DNA from: Isoetes taiwanensis
Lineage: Eukaryota > Streptophyta > Lycopodiopsida > Isoetales > Isoetaceae
DNA length: 64,000 bases
Assembly (NCBI GenBank): GCA_021234155.1
Contig: JAJEKV010000057.1
Location: forward strand, 5,673,821-5,737,820
Reading direction: 5' to 3'
Shown here: positions 44,755 through 56,480 of the stretch, piece after piece
Layout: every line of letters begins with the position of its first letter
Numbering within the stretch: the stretch's first letter is position 1
Made by a program: the position numbers and the translations under genes
Notes under the pieces: generated by a model
Database searches by the model: none
Told to the model about the DNA's origin: nothing
What the model saw: only the letters and a program-made list of their open reading frames with translations

Positions 44755-45558
44755 CCGGTGCCTTTTTTGGCTCCCGAAATCGGGGTCTCGCGCGGACCAA
44801 AATGGCTTAAGCGATTTTGAGAAAATCGCTTAAGCGATTTTCAAAGGGGAAGGTGAAAATCGCTTAAGCGATTTTCGCTTTCTGGCCAGGTGATTTTCGC
44901 TTTCTGGCCAGGTGATTTTCTGGCCAGCGACTTTTGCTTCATCTCTGCTAGGAAATTTCTGCACAGAACTTGTTCCTTCTTCCTGAATTTCGACGATTCT
45001 TGAACATCTTGTGCCAAAAGATTGATCTTGTTCAGTAATATGCACTCTTTGGACCGGAATTGCGTCTTTGGGATCTGCTGGATCACCGCTGCTAGAAAGC
45101 TCCGGCTCATAACCTGTTTCTTGTTTCTCAATTTCCACGATTCTTGAAGATCGAGCGCCGGAAGGTTGAGCTTGTTCAGAAATCTGCAGTGTCTGGGGGT
45201 GAATGGAATTCGAATTCTGTACAGAAAATGAGCACAAGGCCTCAACAGAGTGATGCATGACGATTTGGTGATGCGCATCATTTGAAATTGCCGCAGGTTG
45301 AAGTACGCCGGAAGAATCAGGCGAATCCACGACATTCAAATCCAAATGAAAATCCAGATTCTTGTGATTCGTCATCCATAGCTGCTGCGAATGCGGCCTG
45401 CAAGCTTTCGTTCGACTACGTTGTTAGCCCGCAGGAAAATCAGGCAGGAAAATCGCTTACGCAAGCAGGAAAATCGCTTAAGCGATTTTCATCCCCAAAA
45501 TCGCTTAAGCGATTTTCGGGCGCCGAAGACCCCGATTTCGGGAGCCAAAAAAGACCCC
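44755..45558. mobile_element. MULE-like non-autonomous transposon, 804 bp, 9-bp target duplication
   Basis: GTATGGCTG flanks the insertion on both sides (44746-44754 and 45559-45567). The matching place in unit B (51703-51720) and unit C (54561) is uninterrupted GGTATGGCTGCTTTGG, an empty site. Terminal repeats of about 33 bp pair: the left has CCTTTTTTGGCTCCCGAAAT and then CGGGGTCT, the right is its inverse. A 9-bp duplication points to the Mutator superfamily. Several AAATCGCTTAAGCGATTT palindromes sit just inside both ends. Confidence 0.88.
44830..45375 (-). CDS. 181-codon ORF carried by the MULE-like element
   Basis: The frame starts MTNHKNLDFHLDLNVVDSP and runs to the inner left end of the element. 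Two related segments (QAQPSGARSSRIVEIE and QDQSFGTRCSRIVEIQ) show an internal duplication of about 55 residues. The frame's end is encoded by the palindromic repeats. DFHLDLN resembles an EAR-type LxLxL motif, but this is a short match. No transposase motif is present. It may be a captured gene fragment (Pack-MULE) or an ORF without function. Confidence 0.4.
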   Translation of the reverse strand: MTNHKNLDFHLDLNVVDSPDSSGVLQPAAISNDAHHQIVMHHSVEALCSFSVQNSNSIHPQTLQISEQAQPSGARSSRIVEIEKQETGYEPELSSSGDPADPKDAIPVQRVHITEQDQSFGTRCSRIVEIQEEGTSSVQKFPSRDEAKVAGQKITWPESENHLARKRKSLKRFSPSPLKIA

Positions 45559-47160
45559 GTATGGCTGCTTTGGAGAGGATTTGGCCGCTATAGGTCCTCT
45601 TTTCCAAAAACTGGAAGCTTTGAATGATGGTTTAAATGCCTTCTGCCTCTAATTGGTTGCAAATATGTGTCAGATGACTTCGTGCCAATTATTAGAGACT
45701 ACCCAATGGATGACGTGCTCGACAGTGATGTGAATTTTGGTGCCAACTCTCAAGAATTCACTAAGATTTGTGATAAAATGCGACACAGGCCACTCGAGCC
45801 CATTCTTGATGCTCTAGCTAATGATCGAAAATGATAAAATGAATTCAGGGAGCAATTGCAAAAAAAGCAGGAAGGTCTTGTAAATTATGCTAATGATATC
45901 GATCAAGATATTCCGCATAACAATCGGATACATCGATATGGATAGTGATGCCCGATGGAATTAGGTCAAAGAACAAATAGATAGGGCGACACACAAAATG
46001 ACTGTTAAGATGTTGTTAGGGAATCTCCTCCATCAAATGCAGAGGAGAAATCAGGATAATCAAACATGGATTGACCTTAGCCTAATCGCCATTGCAATTC
46101 TTCTAAGCTTCATGGATGATCTGGATGTTATTATCTGCAATAATATAGTTGTTCATTTTCTAATATAATAACTTCTCACCTTAGACTAATTGCCATGGCG
46201 TTTATTTTAAATCTGAACTTTAAACTTTTAAGAATTATTTCTCGAAAATTCCATCATAGATTTTTCTAATTCTTCTTGTGATAGATTTCTCATATCATGG
46301 CTTATAAGATGGAAGAATTAGAATTTTTCGGAAATGTTAAAGACTTTGAGAATAACGTTGATCCCTTTACATTCGGCTCCACATTATACTTGGTAATAGA
46401 AGCTTTCTATATTTTTCATAAATTTTTCCTTATATGTACACTCATGGAGGACAATATATTGTGAGTATGTAGATAAATTCTTTATCTCGGAGCTATAATA
46501 GAATTTCAAAAAAGGTGTACGAATGAACCCATTTGGGTTCATCAAGGGACAACTCTAGTGTTGACCAGTTCCCATGTCATCAAGAAGATCCATTCCTATT
46601 GTGACCTGATTTTGCCACCAGAAGAAGACAAAAGAATTCTCAATAGAGATATTGTAAATGGACAAAATTCTTACAAGAGTACAAATTGTTCTCTGCTAGA
46701 AGACAAACTGAGTTTCAATTTAAGTTTCTTGGAAGTAGGCTGGAACTTTTTATATCAAATCAGTTTTCTGTGCCATGTAGGCTAAAACCAGGAAGAGAAA
46801 GTACGTTGGTTTTTATCCTATTTTGGTCTAGTGGGGATGCACCCTAATGCAATGGGGTTTGACAGTGTGTTTTTACAAAATACGATCCATTTAGTTAATG
46901 CACAAATAAGCAAAACATTGGGCTCTTTATTGGAGCTCTTTTCCTTTTCTTTTTTTTAATGTGCATTTGATGATATTGTGTGCTCACAATTTCAACAACT
47001 GTAAATCATGTCCACTCTTGCGACCATTAACATGTGGCAGTGTGACATCAGACATCACACATGATTTTTCAAAAGAGTAACACGCTAAAGACAGGTCAAA
47101 ATACGCAAGCTCCTACATTAGCGGCAGCACGTCAATGCACATGTGTACTAGCCTACTTTT

Positions 47161-47240
47161 CTTGCTGCACCCATGTAATTTTGATCCCATAGGCCGATTG
47201 GCCTCCGCGGACGATAAAAGAACCTTCCTTCCTTCCTTCC
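47161..47240 (+). repeat. LINE 3' end with CTTC tail
   Basis: GATCCCATAGGCCGATTGG and CGCGGACGATAAAAGAA followed by CCTTCCTTCC match the 3' end of the LINE at 47968-50903. It is 5'-truncated. The copy at 53345-53405 in unit B has a shorter tail. Confidence 0.75.
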
Positions 47241-47989
47241 TTGGCTAGTGGGATTTTGTCGGATGAGGGACTCTGTATTTTAACAAATTAGCTAAAATGA
47301 ATTCTCAAAATCGGCTTACGAGCAATATCTAAAGTCTTATTAACTAGGATTTGGAGTGAGGAGAGGGCCAAAAATGAACAAGCAAAGGAATGGAGCATTC
47401 TTTGCACTTCCCAACATCGCGTAAGAGCAGGTTGTTTTAGGGATTTTGTAAAATCCTAGCCGTCGAAGCAAAATTTAGAAGATCAAATGGCACGATGCTT
47501 CAGGAATGAGTATGTACGTAATGTTGTTTAGTCACTTTGGCTTAACCAAATGAACTTTACATCTTGAACCACCATAGCCTAACCAACTGGCCAATTAACC
47601 AACTGGGCTTTACATCCGGAACTAGCCTTGCCTAACCAATTGGCCAAAACATCAGGGAAATCTGCCCCACAAGCACATCACTGATGTTGTAATTTTCCTA
47701 GCCAACGAAGTAAAATTCTGAAGATCTAATGGCATGAATGAGTATGGATAACTTTCCTTAACCATCCAGGCCTAAGTAACTGGCTATAACATCCAGATAT
47801 TTACAAGAAATCCATCCCACCTTCCAAATGCTGTTGTTAAGAAATGCCCCACAAGCATGTCACTAAGAGCTATCTCCATGGGTCCGTTGCAATCTCTTCC
47901 ACTAGAACTATAATTGTCCTCGAGCATCATGCTTTTGCTGCGGACACAATCAACACCCTACTTCCCTCTCGCAGAGGCAACTTGGCCAC

Positions 47990-48355
47990 GAGGATCGGAT
48001 GACAGCCAGGTCACTCGCTTTGGCAGACAGTTGCTCCTGCTAGGTGGTATTTTTGACTTCATAATTTGCAATGGCCTGTCACAGTGGCCCGCTTCTCGCA
48101 AGTGCACCTGGAGACAGGACAATCAGGGGGGAGGGTCTAGTGTGGTGGACTATGTGCTCATAGTTGCGCAAGATATGCATCTCATCAGTCGTTTCCTGGT
48201 GGGCACCGACTTTCGGGACGAGGAGGTCGACTCAGATCACCTCCCACTTTATTTGGACATGGTTTGGCAAGCCGCCCGGAACCCCACTATGCCAGACCCC
48301 TCGCATCCTCGATTCTGCATGGATTATGAGCGAGGCGAGGAGGACTTCTGTTGAG
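47990..48355 (+). pseudogene. LINE endonuclease, C-terminal part
   Basis: The frame contains FDFIICNGLSQWPASRKCTW, GGSSVVDYVLIVAQD and EVDSDHLPLYLDM. The VVDYVL and SDHLPL blocks are the final catalytic motifs (D and H) of LINE EEP endonucleases. The N-terminal half of the domain is missing because of 5' truncation. Confidence 0.82.
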
Positions 48356-48399
48356 ATGCTCATGGATGCCCCCGGCAATTTGCGGACCCCCACACTAGA

Positions 48400-50720
48400 A
48401 GCGTGAGACGGACCCGGTTGGAGTGACCTATTACGGGATGCGGCCGGGCAGGTGCTGGCGACCCTCCCCCCTTCCGTGCGCCTTCAGGGGACATAAACAT
48501 TTCCAGCGTAACGGTGGTTTGATGCAGAGTGTAAAGAACGCAGCGCCCGGCCCGCCACACCGATCCGTGTACCCATTTGCGAGCCACCACACAAATCGCC
48601 CATCCGGAAGGAGACAAAGGCGCGGTATTTGTCGTGCATCGTGGGGAGATGTTCGGCCGCTAAACACTCATCCTCGAACCTTTTGGCGCAGAGTGCTTCA
48701 AGGCCCGCCAAACTTTACGAGGGGGACATCACACCCGGCAAGGGGAAATAAAGATTTGCAGCAGCTCTATGACCCATTGTGGACGCCTTTGTCGCCCATA
48801 CCCCCACCAGATGGCCCCCCATTGGTTCTCGCAGGAGGATGTTGTGGAGGGCCTACAACGGGCGGCTAATGGGAAGGCGGTGACCTCGATGGTATGCGGT
48901 GCCGAAGTTACTCAAATGGGCGGCAGGCGGCCGGCCGGTGCCGATCCTCACTATCCGTTTCAATGAGCAAAGGTGAAGGTTTCCCCGACAATGGACCACG
49001 CTGTGGTTGTCCCCATTCACAAGGCGGGCGACCACACCGTCCGCCAATACGGACGATCATGGTCGATTCCATTATTTGCCAAACCGTTGGCTAGCATTCT
49101 CGAGCAGGTTGACCGGCCGGGCGAAGGCGGCGGATGTGCAAGCCCTCACACAAGCGGGCTTTAGACCCGCCACTCAACGATTGACCATATCTTTTACATT
49201 GCGTGCACCGATTGAAGACGGCCAAACCATTGGCGGGACTTGTATTGCTTTTGTGGACTTAGCGAAGGCTTTTGATCACGGTCCCGGGGAAAAGCTATGG
49301 GCTAGGCTCTGCGTCGGGGCTGCAGCTGCTGCGTGTAGAAGGCCATATACTGGCTGTATGAGAGTTGTTTTGGCGAGGATCGGCCCGAGCCGGGCCAAGC
49401 ATTCACCAAGTAGTATCGGTCCCAGCAGGCTGCCCCCTCACCAACACTTTTTGGCCTCTACATTGACCCGGTTAGAGCCGGCTTCTGCGAGCATGGGGGG
49501 ATGGCATACTGGCTTTGCACCGGGTCATCCCGCCACTCATCTATGTGGGCGATGTTGACCTTTCCGCCCACACCCCGAAGCTATGCGATCTCATCTCGGA
49601 TGCCTAGAGACATTCTCGCGGGGCTACTACGGACATGCGGCGTGAATATGGCCAAGACCGGGGTGGTTCTCATATCCTCACGCCACTCCACGCCTCCGCG
49701 CACTCACATATCGGGGCGGCGCGGGCGGTCCGCCCACCACCTAGGGGTGGAGTTCCCCTCCCGCCTACTTTGGGGAGGCATCTATCCACTTTGCGGGTGA
49801 CAAAGTCGAAAGCGCTTTATGCCATGCCGAACAACAATCACCGCATGAGCTCTATGATTGGGGCCATCGGGTCACACTCTGCTTTTGCGCCGGTCGAGCC
49901 TCGTCCTTAAATGCGGGTCGAGGTTTGGGGCGCGACCGGAATGACTTGGAGCAAAGTGAAGGCATTTTGGCACGGGCACTTGGGGTGAAACCTTCAGTCC
50001 CCTATCGCATTCTCGCCAGTAGAAACTAGATTCTTACACGCCGGTGGTCGACCTTTTGATAGACACATCGTCTATTTTTTAAAGTGGTTAATATGGGTGA
50101 TGCTTTCGGCCTCCGCGACAGCTTCGCCGCCCATGGCGGATTTCGGGGCTTTGTTGGAGGGTAAGAGATCGGTGGTTACGCCGATGGGGCGTCGCAGAGC
50201 ATAGATGCGTCTTGGTGGACCTGAGGCGCTTATCGCGGCTAACACTGGGCACACGAGCGCTTGCTTCCTTGGCGAAGCTCGGGACCACTGGCTCTAGAGC
50301 AGTCAAAATGGCCCATTACAAGGAGCACATTAACCCCGCATTGGCGGGGCCCGCAGACTCTATCTGCGTTCCCGTACAAAAGCCTTGAGACTCATTGCCT
50401 CCATTCATACGAGGTGCCCACTATCTTCGTCGAGGCGGGCAGGTGGATTGGGGAGCCCCGTCAAACAGGCTCTGTCCGGTCTTTGTCAAGCGGGTGCCAT
50501 TGAGGATGAGTCTCACACTTTCCGAGTTGCCCGGCATTGATCAGATCCGAGGGCCGGATATATGTTCCCTTAGTACGACCGGACTTGCCCCTACATTTGC
50601 TGATGAACACCGCCGTCGATGCGTGCTCGGGGTCGTACATTCAGGAGGTACCGGATCTGCGAGCCCACCTTTCCCCGGTGCCGGGCACTACGGTGCGGTA
50701 CATGAGTGTATATATTTTTG
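48400..50720 (+). pseudogene. LINE reverse transcriptase and C-terminal region, frameshifted
   Basis: At 48980-49080 pieces of the PIHKAGD block appear (VVPIHKAGDHTVRQYGRSW). At 49007-49560 QAGFRPATQRLTISFTLRAP and CIAFVDLAKAFDH give the RT fingers and the palm motif A Asp. The YADD-type box appears as YVGDVDLSAH-like across frames near 49535, and SRMPRDILAG, NMAKTGVVLIS and GVEFPS follow. Later frames (to 50720) carry ERRAFESHCLH/EDESHTF-type text resembling the CCHC end of LINE proteins. Many frame changes show it is dead. Confidence 0.8.
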
Positions 50721-50903
50721 TGTGTTTTTCATTTTCGTATATTGGAACAGATTGTCGGCCGTTGATTCTTTGCCACCAGTTTTTCCTCGAAACCCCTTGA
50801 GGGGGGTTTTTAATCCGGGTAGTAATCCGCTTGCTGCGCTTTTATATTGGGCCCCATAGGCCGATTGGTCTCCGTGGACGATAAAAATACCTTCCTTCCT
50901 TCG

Positions 50904-53900
50904 TCCACAAGCATATCACTAAGATATATCTCCACGGGACCCTACCAACACCGTACTTCCACTCCACAAGCATATCACTAAGATCTATCTCTACGGGGGG
51001 ACTGTATATCACTAAGATCTATCTCTACGGGGGGACTGTTGTAATCTCTTCCACTAAAACTATGATCGTACCATTCTCAAGCATCATGCTAATTCTCAAG
51101 CATCATGCTACTACAGAGCCGTACTTCTCCATCCACGGTGGGTCTATGTGTCATCTGACATCCATGTCTTCCATGCCCCCACAAGAACTCGAACTCAAGA
51201 TCTGCTCCAATACCAAACTCTAATACCAAAAGTATCATTCTTTAACCTACAGGCCTAACCAACTAGTCAAAACATTGGATGTCTATGGGAAATTCTTATG
51301 GTGTTGTTAAGAAACACCCCAAAGGCACATCAGTAAGATCTCTCGAATCCATCTCCATGGGTCCGTTATGATGGATATGTCTCATAATTTATGTATGGAT
51401 CAAGTAGATGAAAGAAGCTATTCAACGCTTCTTTGCGTACTTGGATAAGCCAGTTTCGGGCAATCCAGAAAACTAAGACAAGAAAGATGAAGTGGAAGAG
51501 GAAGTGGGAAGGGAAAGCGAATTAAATCTCGAGAGAGGAGAACCTTCTAGAACAACCCCGACATGAACATAGTCAAGGATACAATGATACCCGAGAACTT
51601 GGAGGATGTAATAGATAATTTTGAGTGTGGTAACTATACTGACACATTGGACAAGTTGAGGAGAGGTCACACCTATGCCAAGATAGTGGATAGTATAAAA
51701 AGAGGTATGGCTGCTTTGGAGAGGATTTGGCCGCTATAGGTCCTCTTTTCCAAAAACTGGAAGCTTTGAATGATGGTTTAAATGCCTTCTGCCTCTAATT
51801 GGTTGCAAATATGTGTCAGATGACTTCGTGCCAATTATTAGAGACTACCCAATGGATGACGTGCTCGACAGTGATGTGAATTTTGGTGCCAACTCTCAAG
51901 AATTCACTAAGATTTGTGATAAAATGCGACACAGGTCACTCGAGCCCATTCTTGATGCTCTAGCTAATGATCGAAAATGATAAAATGAATTCAGGGAGCA
52001 ATTGCAAAAAAAGCAAGAAGGTCTTGTAAATTATGCTAATGATATCGATCAAGATATTCCAGACACAATCGGATACACTGATATGGACAGTGATGACTGA
52101 CTGGAATTAGGTCAGCAACAAATAGATAGGGCGACACACAAAATGACTGTTAAGATGTTGTTAGGGAATCTCCTCCATCAAATGCAGAGGAGAAATCAGG
52201 ATAATCAAACATGGATTGACCTTAGCCTAATCGCCATTGCAATTCTTCTAAGCTTCATGGATGATCTGGATGTTATTATCTGCAATGATATAGTTGTTCA
52301 TTTTCTAATATAATAACTTCTCACCTTAGACTAATCGCCATGGCGTTTATTTTAAATCTGAACTTTAAACTTTTAAGAATTATTTCTCGAAAATTCCATC
52401 ATAGATTTTTCTAATTCTTCTTGTGATAGATTTCTCATATCATGGCTTATAAGATGGAAGAATTAGAATTTTTAGGAAATGTTAAAGACTTTGAGAATAA
52501 AGTTGATCCCTTTACATTCGGCTCCACATTATACTTGGTAATAGAAGCTTTCTATATTTTTCATAAATTTTTCCTTATATGTACACTCATGGAGGACAAT
52601 ATATTGTGAGTATGTAGATAAATTCTTTATCTCGGAGCTATAATAGAATTTCAAAAAAGGTGTACGAATGAACCCATTTGGGTTCATCAAGGGACAACTC
52701 TAGTGTTAACCAGTTCCCATGTCATCAAGAAGATCCATTCCTATTGTGACCTGATTTTGCCACCAGAAGAAGACAAAAGAATTCTCAATAGAGATATTGT
52801 AAAAGGACAAAATTCTTACAAGAGTACAAATTGTTCTCTGCTAGAAGACAAGCTGAGTTTCAATTTAAGTTTTTTGGAAGTAGGCTGGAACTTTTTAAAT
52901 CAAATCAGTTTTCTGTGCCATGTAGGCTAAAACCAGGAAGAGAAAGTACGTTGGTTTTTATCCTATTCGCCACGAAGCAAAGGAAGAGGCCTATTTTGGT
53001 CTAGTGGGGATGCACCCTAATGCAATGGGGTTTGACAGTGTGTTTTTACAAAATACGATCCATTTAGTTAATGCACAAATAAGCAAAACATTGGGCTCTT
53101 TATTGGAGCTCTTTTCCTTTTCTTTTTTTAATGTGCATTTGATGATATTGTGTGCTCACAATTTCAACAACTGCAAATCATGTCCACTCTTGCGACCATT
53201 AACATGTGGCAGTGTAACATCAGACATCACACATGATTTTTCAAAAGAGTAACACGCTAAAGACAGGTCAAAATACGCAAGCTCCTACATTAGCGGCAGC
53301 ACGTCAATGCACATGTGTACTAGCCTACTTTTCTTGCTGCACCCATGTAATTTTGATCCCATAGGCCGATTGGCCTCCGCGGACGATAAAAGAACCTTCC
53401 TTCCTTGGCTAGTGGGATTTTGTCGGATGAGGGACTCTGTATTTTGACAAATTAGCTAAAATGAATTCTCAAAATCGGCTTACGAGCAATATCAAAAGTC
53501 TTATTAACTAGGATTTGGAGTGAGGAGAGGGCCAAAAATGAACAAGCAAAGGAATGGAGCATTCTTTGCACTTCCCAACATCGCGTAAGAGCAGGTTGTT
53601 TTAGGGATTTTGTAAAATCCTAGCCGTCGAAGCAAAATTTAGAAGATCAAATGGCACGATGCTTCAGGAATGAGTATGTACGTAATGTTGTTTAATCACT
53701 TTGGCTTAACCAAATGAACTTTACATCTTGAACCACCATACCAACTGGCCAATTAACCAACTGGGCTTTATATCCGGAACTAGCCTTGCCTAACCAATTG
53801 GCCAAAACATCAGGAAAATCTATCCCACCCTCCGAATGATTGTGTCAACAAATGCCCCACAAGCACATCACTGATGTTGTAATTTTCCTAGCCGACGAAG

Positions 53901-54150
53901 CAAAATTCTGAAGATCTAATGGCATGAATGAGTATGGATAACTTTCCTTAACCATCCAGGCCTAAGTAACTGGCTATAACATCCAGATATTTACAAGAAA
54001 TCCATCCCACCTTCCAAATGCTGCTGTTAAGAAATGCCCCGCAAGCATGTCACTAAGAGCTATCTCCATGGGTCCGTTGCAATCTCTTCCACTAGAACTA
54101 TAATTGTCCTCGAGCATCATGCTTTTGCTGCGGACACAATCAACACCGTA
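50904..54150. repeat. Tandem unit B of the ~3.2-kb repeat
   Basis: Aligns with unit A without the MULE-like and LINE insertions. Small local duplications occur at its start (ATCACTAAGATCTATCTC repeated at 50976 and 51006; CTCAAGCATCATGCTA repeated at 51075 and 51093). It includes its own copy of the LINE 3' end near 53345-53405. Confidence 0.8.
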
Positions 54151-55185
54151 CTTCCCCTCCACAAGCATATCACTAAGATATATCTCCACGGGACCCTACC
54201 AACACCGTACTTCCACTCCACAAGCATTTCACTAAGATCTATCTCTACGGGGGGACTGTTGTAATCTCTTCCACTAAAACTATGATCGTACCATCCTCAA
54301 GCATCATGCTACTACAGAGCCGTACTTCTCCATCCACGGTGGGTCTATGTGTCATCTGACATCCATGTCTTCCATGCCCCCACAAGAACTCGAACTCAAG
54401 ATCTGCTCCAAACCCTGATATGAACATAGTCAAGGATACAATGCTACCCGAGAACTTGGAGGATGTAATAGATAATTTCGAGTGTGGTAACTATACTGAC
54501 ACATTGGACAAGTTGAGGAGAGGTCACACCTATGCCAAGATAGTGGATAGTATAAAAAGAGGTATGGCTGCTTTGGAGAGGATTTGGCCGCTATAGGTCC
54601 TCTTTTCCAAAAACTGGAAGTTTTGAATGATGGTTTAAATGCCTTCTGCCTCTAATTGGTTGCAAATATGTGTCAGATGATTTCGTGCCAATTATTGGAG
54701 ACAACCCAATGGATGACGTGCTCGACAATGATGTGAATTTTGGTGCCAACTCTCAAGAATTCACTAAGATTTGTGATAAAATGCGACACAGGCCACTCGA
54801 GCCCATTCTTGATGCTCTAGCAGATGATCGAAAATGATAAAATGAATTCAGGGAGCAATTGCAAAAAAAGCAGGAAGGTCTTGTAAATTATGCTAATGAT
54901 ATCGATCAAGATATTCCAGACACAATCGGATACACTGATATGGATAGTGACGACTGACTGGAATTAGGTCAGCAACAAATAGATAGGGCGACACACAAAA
55001 TGACTGTTAATGCAGATGTTGTTAGGGAATCTCCTCCATCAAATGCAGAGGAGAAATCAGGATGCAATTCTTCTAAGCTTCATGGATGATCTGGATGTTA
55101 TTATCTGCAATGATATAGTTGTTCATTTTCTAATATAATAACTTCTCACCTTAGACTAATTGCCATGGCGTTTATTTTAAATGTG
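54151..55185. repeat. Tandem unit C, truncated
   Basis: Follows unit B head to tail. It lacks about 350 bp after CTCAAGATCTGCTCC (54405), where the text jumps to AAACCCTGATATGAAC, and ends near 55185 in GTTTATTTTAAAT, where similarity stops. Confidence 0.75.
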
Positions 55186-55340
55186 ATGTATGCTATAATT
55201 CTTGAATTCCAAATGCTTTTATCCGTATTTCCTCCTTGCATGTCTATTCATGATAGAACCTCGACTCGTATACACAGAAGTCGAGTTAATACTTCAGTAT
55301 ATACTAAATACAGACGTATTTAGGGGACGATGACATTAAT

Positions 55341-55518
55341 GCCATCGATTCGCGTAGCGAATCGCCATTCTTGCACGAGACGAGCATGCATGCATTGCAT
55401 GCGTCGCATGCATGCATCGCATGCATTTCTAGGCCGTTCACCAGGTTGAGGGATCGCTACTTATTGCAGAGTTCTTCATCGACGTTTCATCGGCACTTTC
55501 TCATCTCTCAGCAGTATC
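55341..55518 (+). repeat. First ~180-bp direct repeat, rich in GCATGCAT
   Basis: Starts GCCATCGATTCG, contains GAGCATGCATGCATTGCATG and further GCATGC palindromes, and ends CAGCAGTATCCATGG. The second copy is at 55730-55913. The CATGCATG units resemble plant RY elements, but no gene follows that would make a regulatory reading likely. Confidence 0.8.
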
Positions 55519-55729
55519 CATGGCTTCTATTCTTTGATCTCATGCGGAGGAGGGGCTTCTTCTTGCATGAGCTACGCTTTCTTGGCCTTTCCTATCCTTT
55601 CTAATCTCTTCTATCTTTGCCCTTTTGTCCAGCCTAGGACAATCTTCAACCTTTTCTCCTCGGATCTAGTATTTGAAGTTCTCTGGTATCGGGATGTTGT
55701 TGTGTTCATGCAGTCGTAGTGCAAGAATG

Positions 55730-56436
55730 CCATCGATTCGGCGTGAGCTTAATCGCCATTCTTGCACGAGACGAGCATGCATGCATTGCATGCGTCGCAT
55801 GCATGCATCGCATGCATTTCTAGGCCGTTCACCAGGTTGAGGGATCGCTACTTATTGCAGAGTTCTTCATCGACGTTTCATCGGCACTTTCTCATCTCTC
55901 AGCAGTATCCATGGTTCCCACCCTTCCCCCCCTTAAAATTGTTATTTATATGTTCATATTTGTTATAATTGTCGGCGGCACGCGCGGACCAGCCCCTCGC
56001 TTTTTCGAGGTGTAAATGTTGTTTTTTGTCGCGTGGCACGCGTGACCAGCCCCTCGCTTTTCGAGGTTTTTTCTCTATTAGTTTTTCTGTTGGTGATGTG
56101 CAGGTCCAGGGGTGATGCGCGACTTCGGTATTCTCGGTGGAGCGTGGGTTTTTTTTTTGGGAGCGTTTAGCAGCCCTGCGTTGTCCAAGCCCCTTGCCGA
56201 GATTTTATCGCGAGGGTTTTTCCTCGAAAACCCGAAAGGGCGGGGTTTTTTAATCCCGGCGATAAACTCTCGGCAGGTACACTAGCCAACATCTATAGCA
56301 CACAATTTTATTTGGGGTCCAGGTGTTATAACTGGATATTCCCTATGTTTTTCATTTTTTGGGTAGCCTGCGATGTGCAGCTACCCACCCTATACCATTG
56401 TAGAAAAAACTGCTGAGATGAATGAAAAGCCTATCT
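55730..56436 (+). mobile_element. Insertion ending in a LINE-like 3' region, flanked by a ~43-bp direct repeat
   Basis: TATCGGGATGTTGTTGTGTT and the following CATGC-AGTCGTAGTGCAAGAAT stand on both sides (55687-55729 and 56437-56480), like a long target duplication. The insert begins with the second copy of the 180-bp repeat (55730-55913). It continues with a CCAGCCCCTCGCTTTT repeat (55990, 56044) and a TTTTTCCTCGAAAACCC hairpin resembling that of the LINE at 47968, and ends GATGAATGAAAAGCC. Confidence 0.55.
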
Positions 56437-56480
56437 ATCGGGATGTTGTTGTGTTCATGCGAGTCGTAGTGCAAGAATTG

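Larger units (their letters stand above)
43927..47967. repeat. Tandem unit A of a ~3.2-kb repeat, with MULE-like insertion
   Basis: Compared with 50904-54150 the sequence is nearly identical apart from the insertion at 44755-45558 and small changes. On the minus strand the first part contains TTGGTATTAGAGCAGATCTT followed by GAGTTCGAGTTC, like a tRNA-Met primer-site region of an LTR element. The CACTAAGAT-TATCTC segment is itself repeated two to three times. Short plus-strand frames (ENLEDVIDNFECGNYTDTLD; YPMDDVLDSDVNFGANSQEF) recur in every copy but have stops, so the unit looks like a decayed element multiplied in tandem. I do not recognise the protein. Confidence 0.75.
47968..50903 (+). 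mobile_element. 5'-truncated LINE inserted in the tandem repeat
   Basis: The insertion interrupts a sequence that is continuous in units B/C (54140-54165, ACCGTACTTCCCCTCCACAAG). It ends with GGCCCCATAGGCCGATTGG, CCGTGGACGATAAAAA and CCTTCCTTCCTT. The coding part begins within the endonuclease and runs through a frameshifted RT. A TTTTTCCTCG-AAACCCC-TTGAGGGGGGTTTTT hairpin lies near 50781-50815, and a similar one is seen at 56217-56255. The CTTC tail and target-site context mark a retrotransposed copy. Confidence 0.85.
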
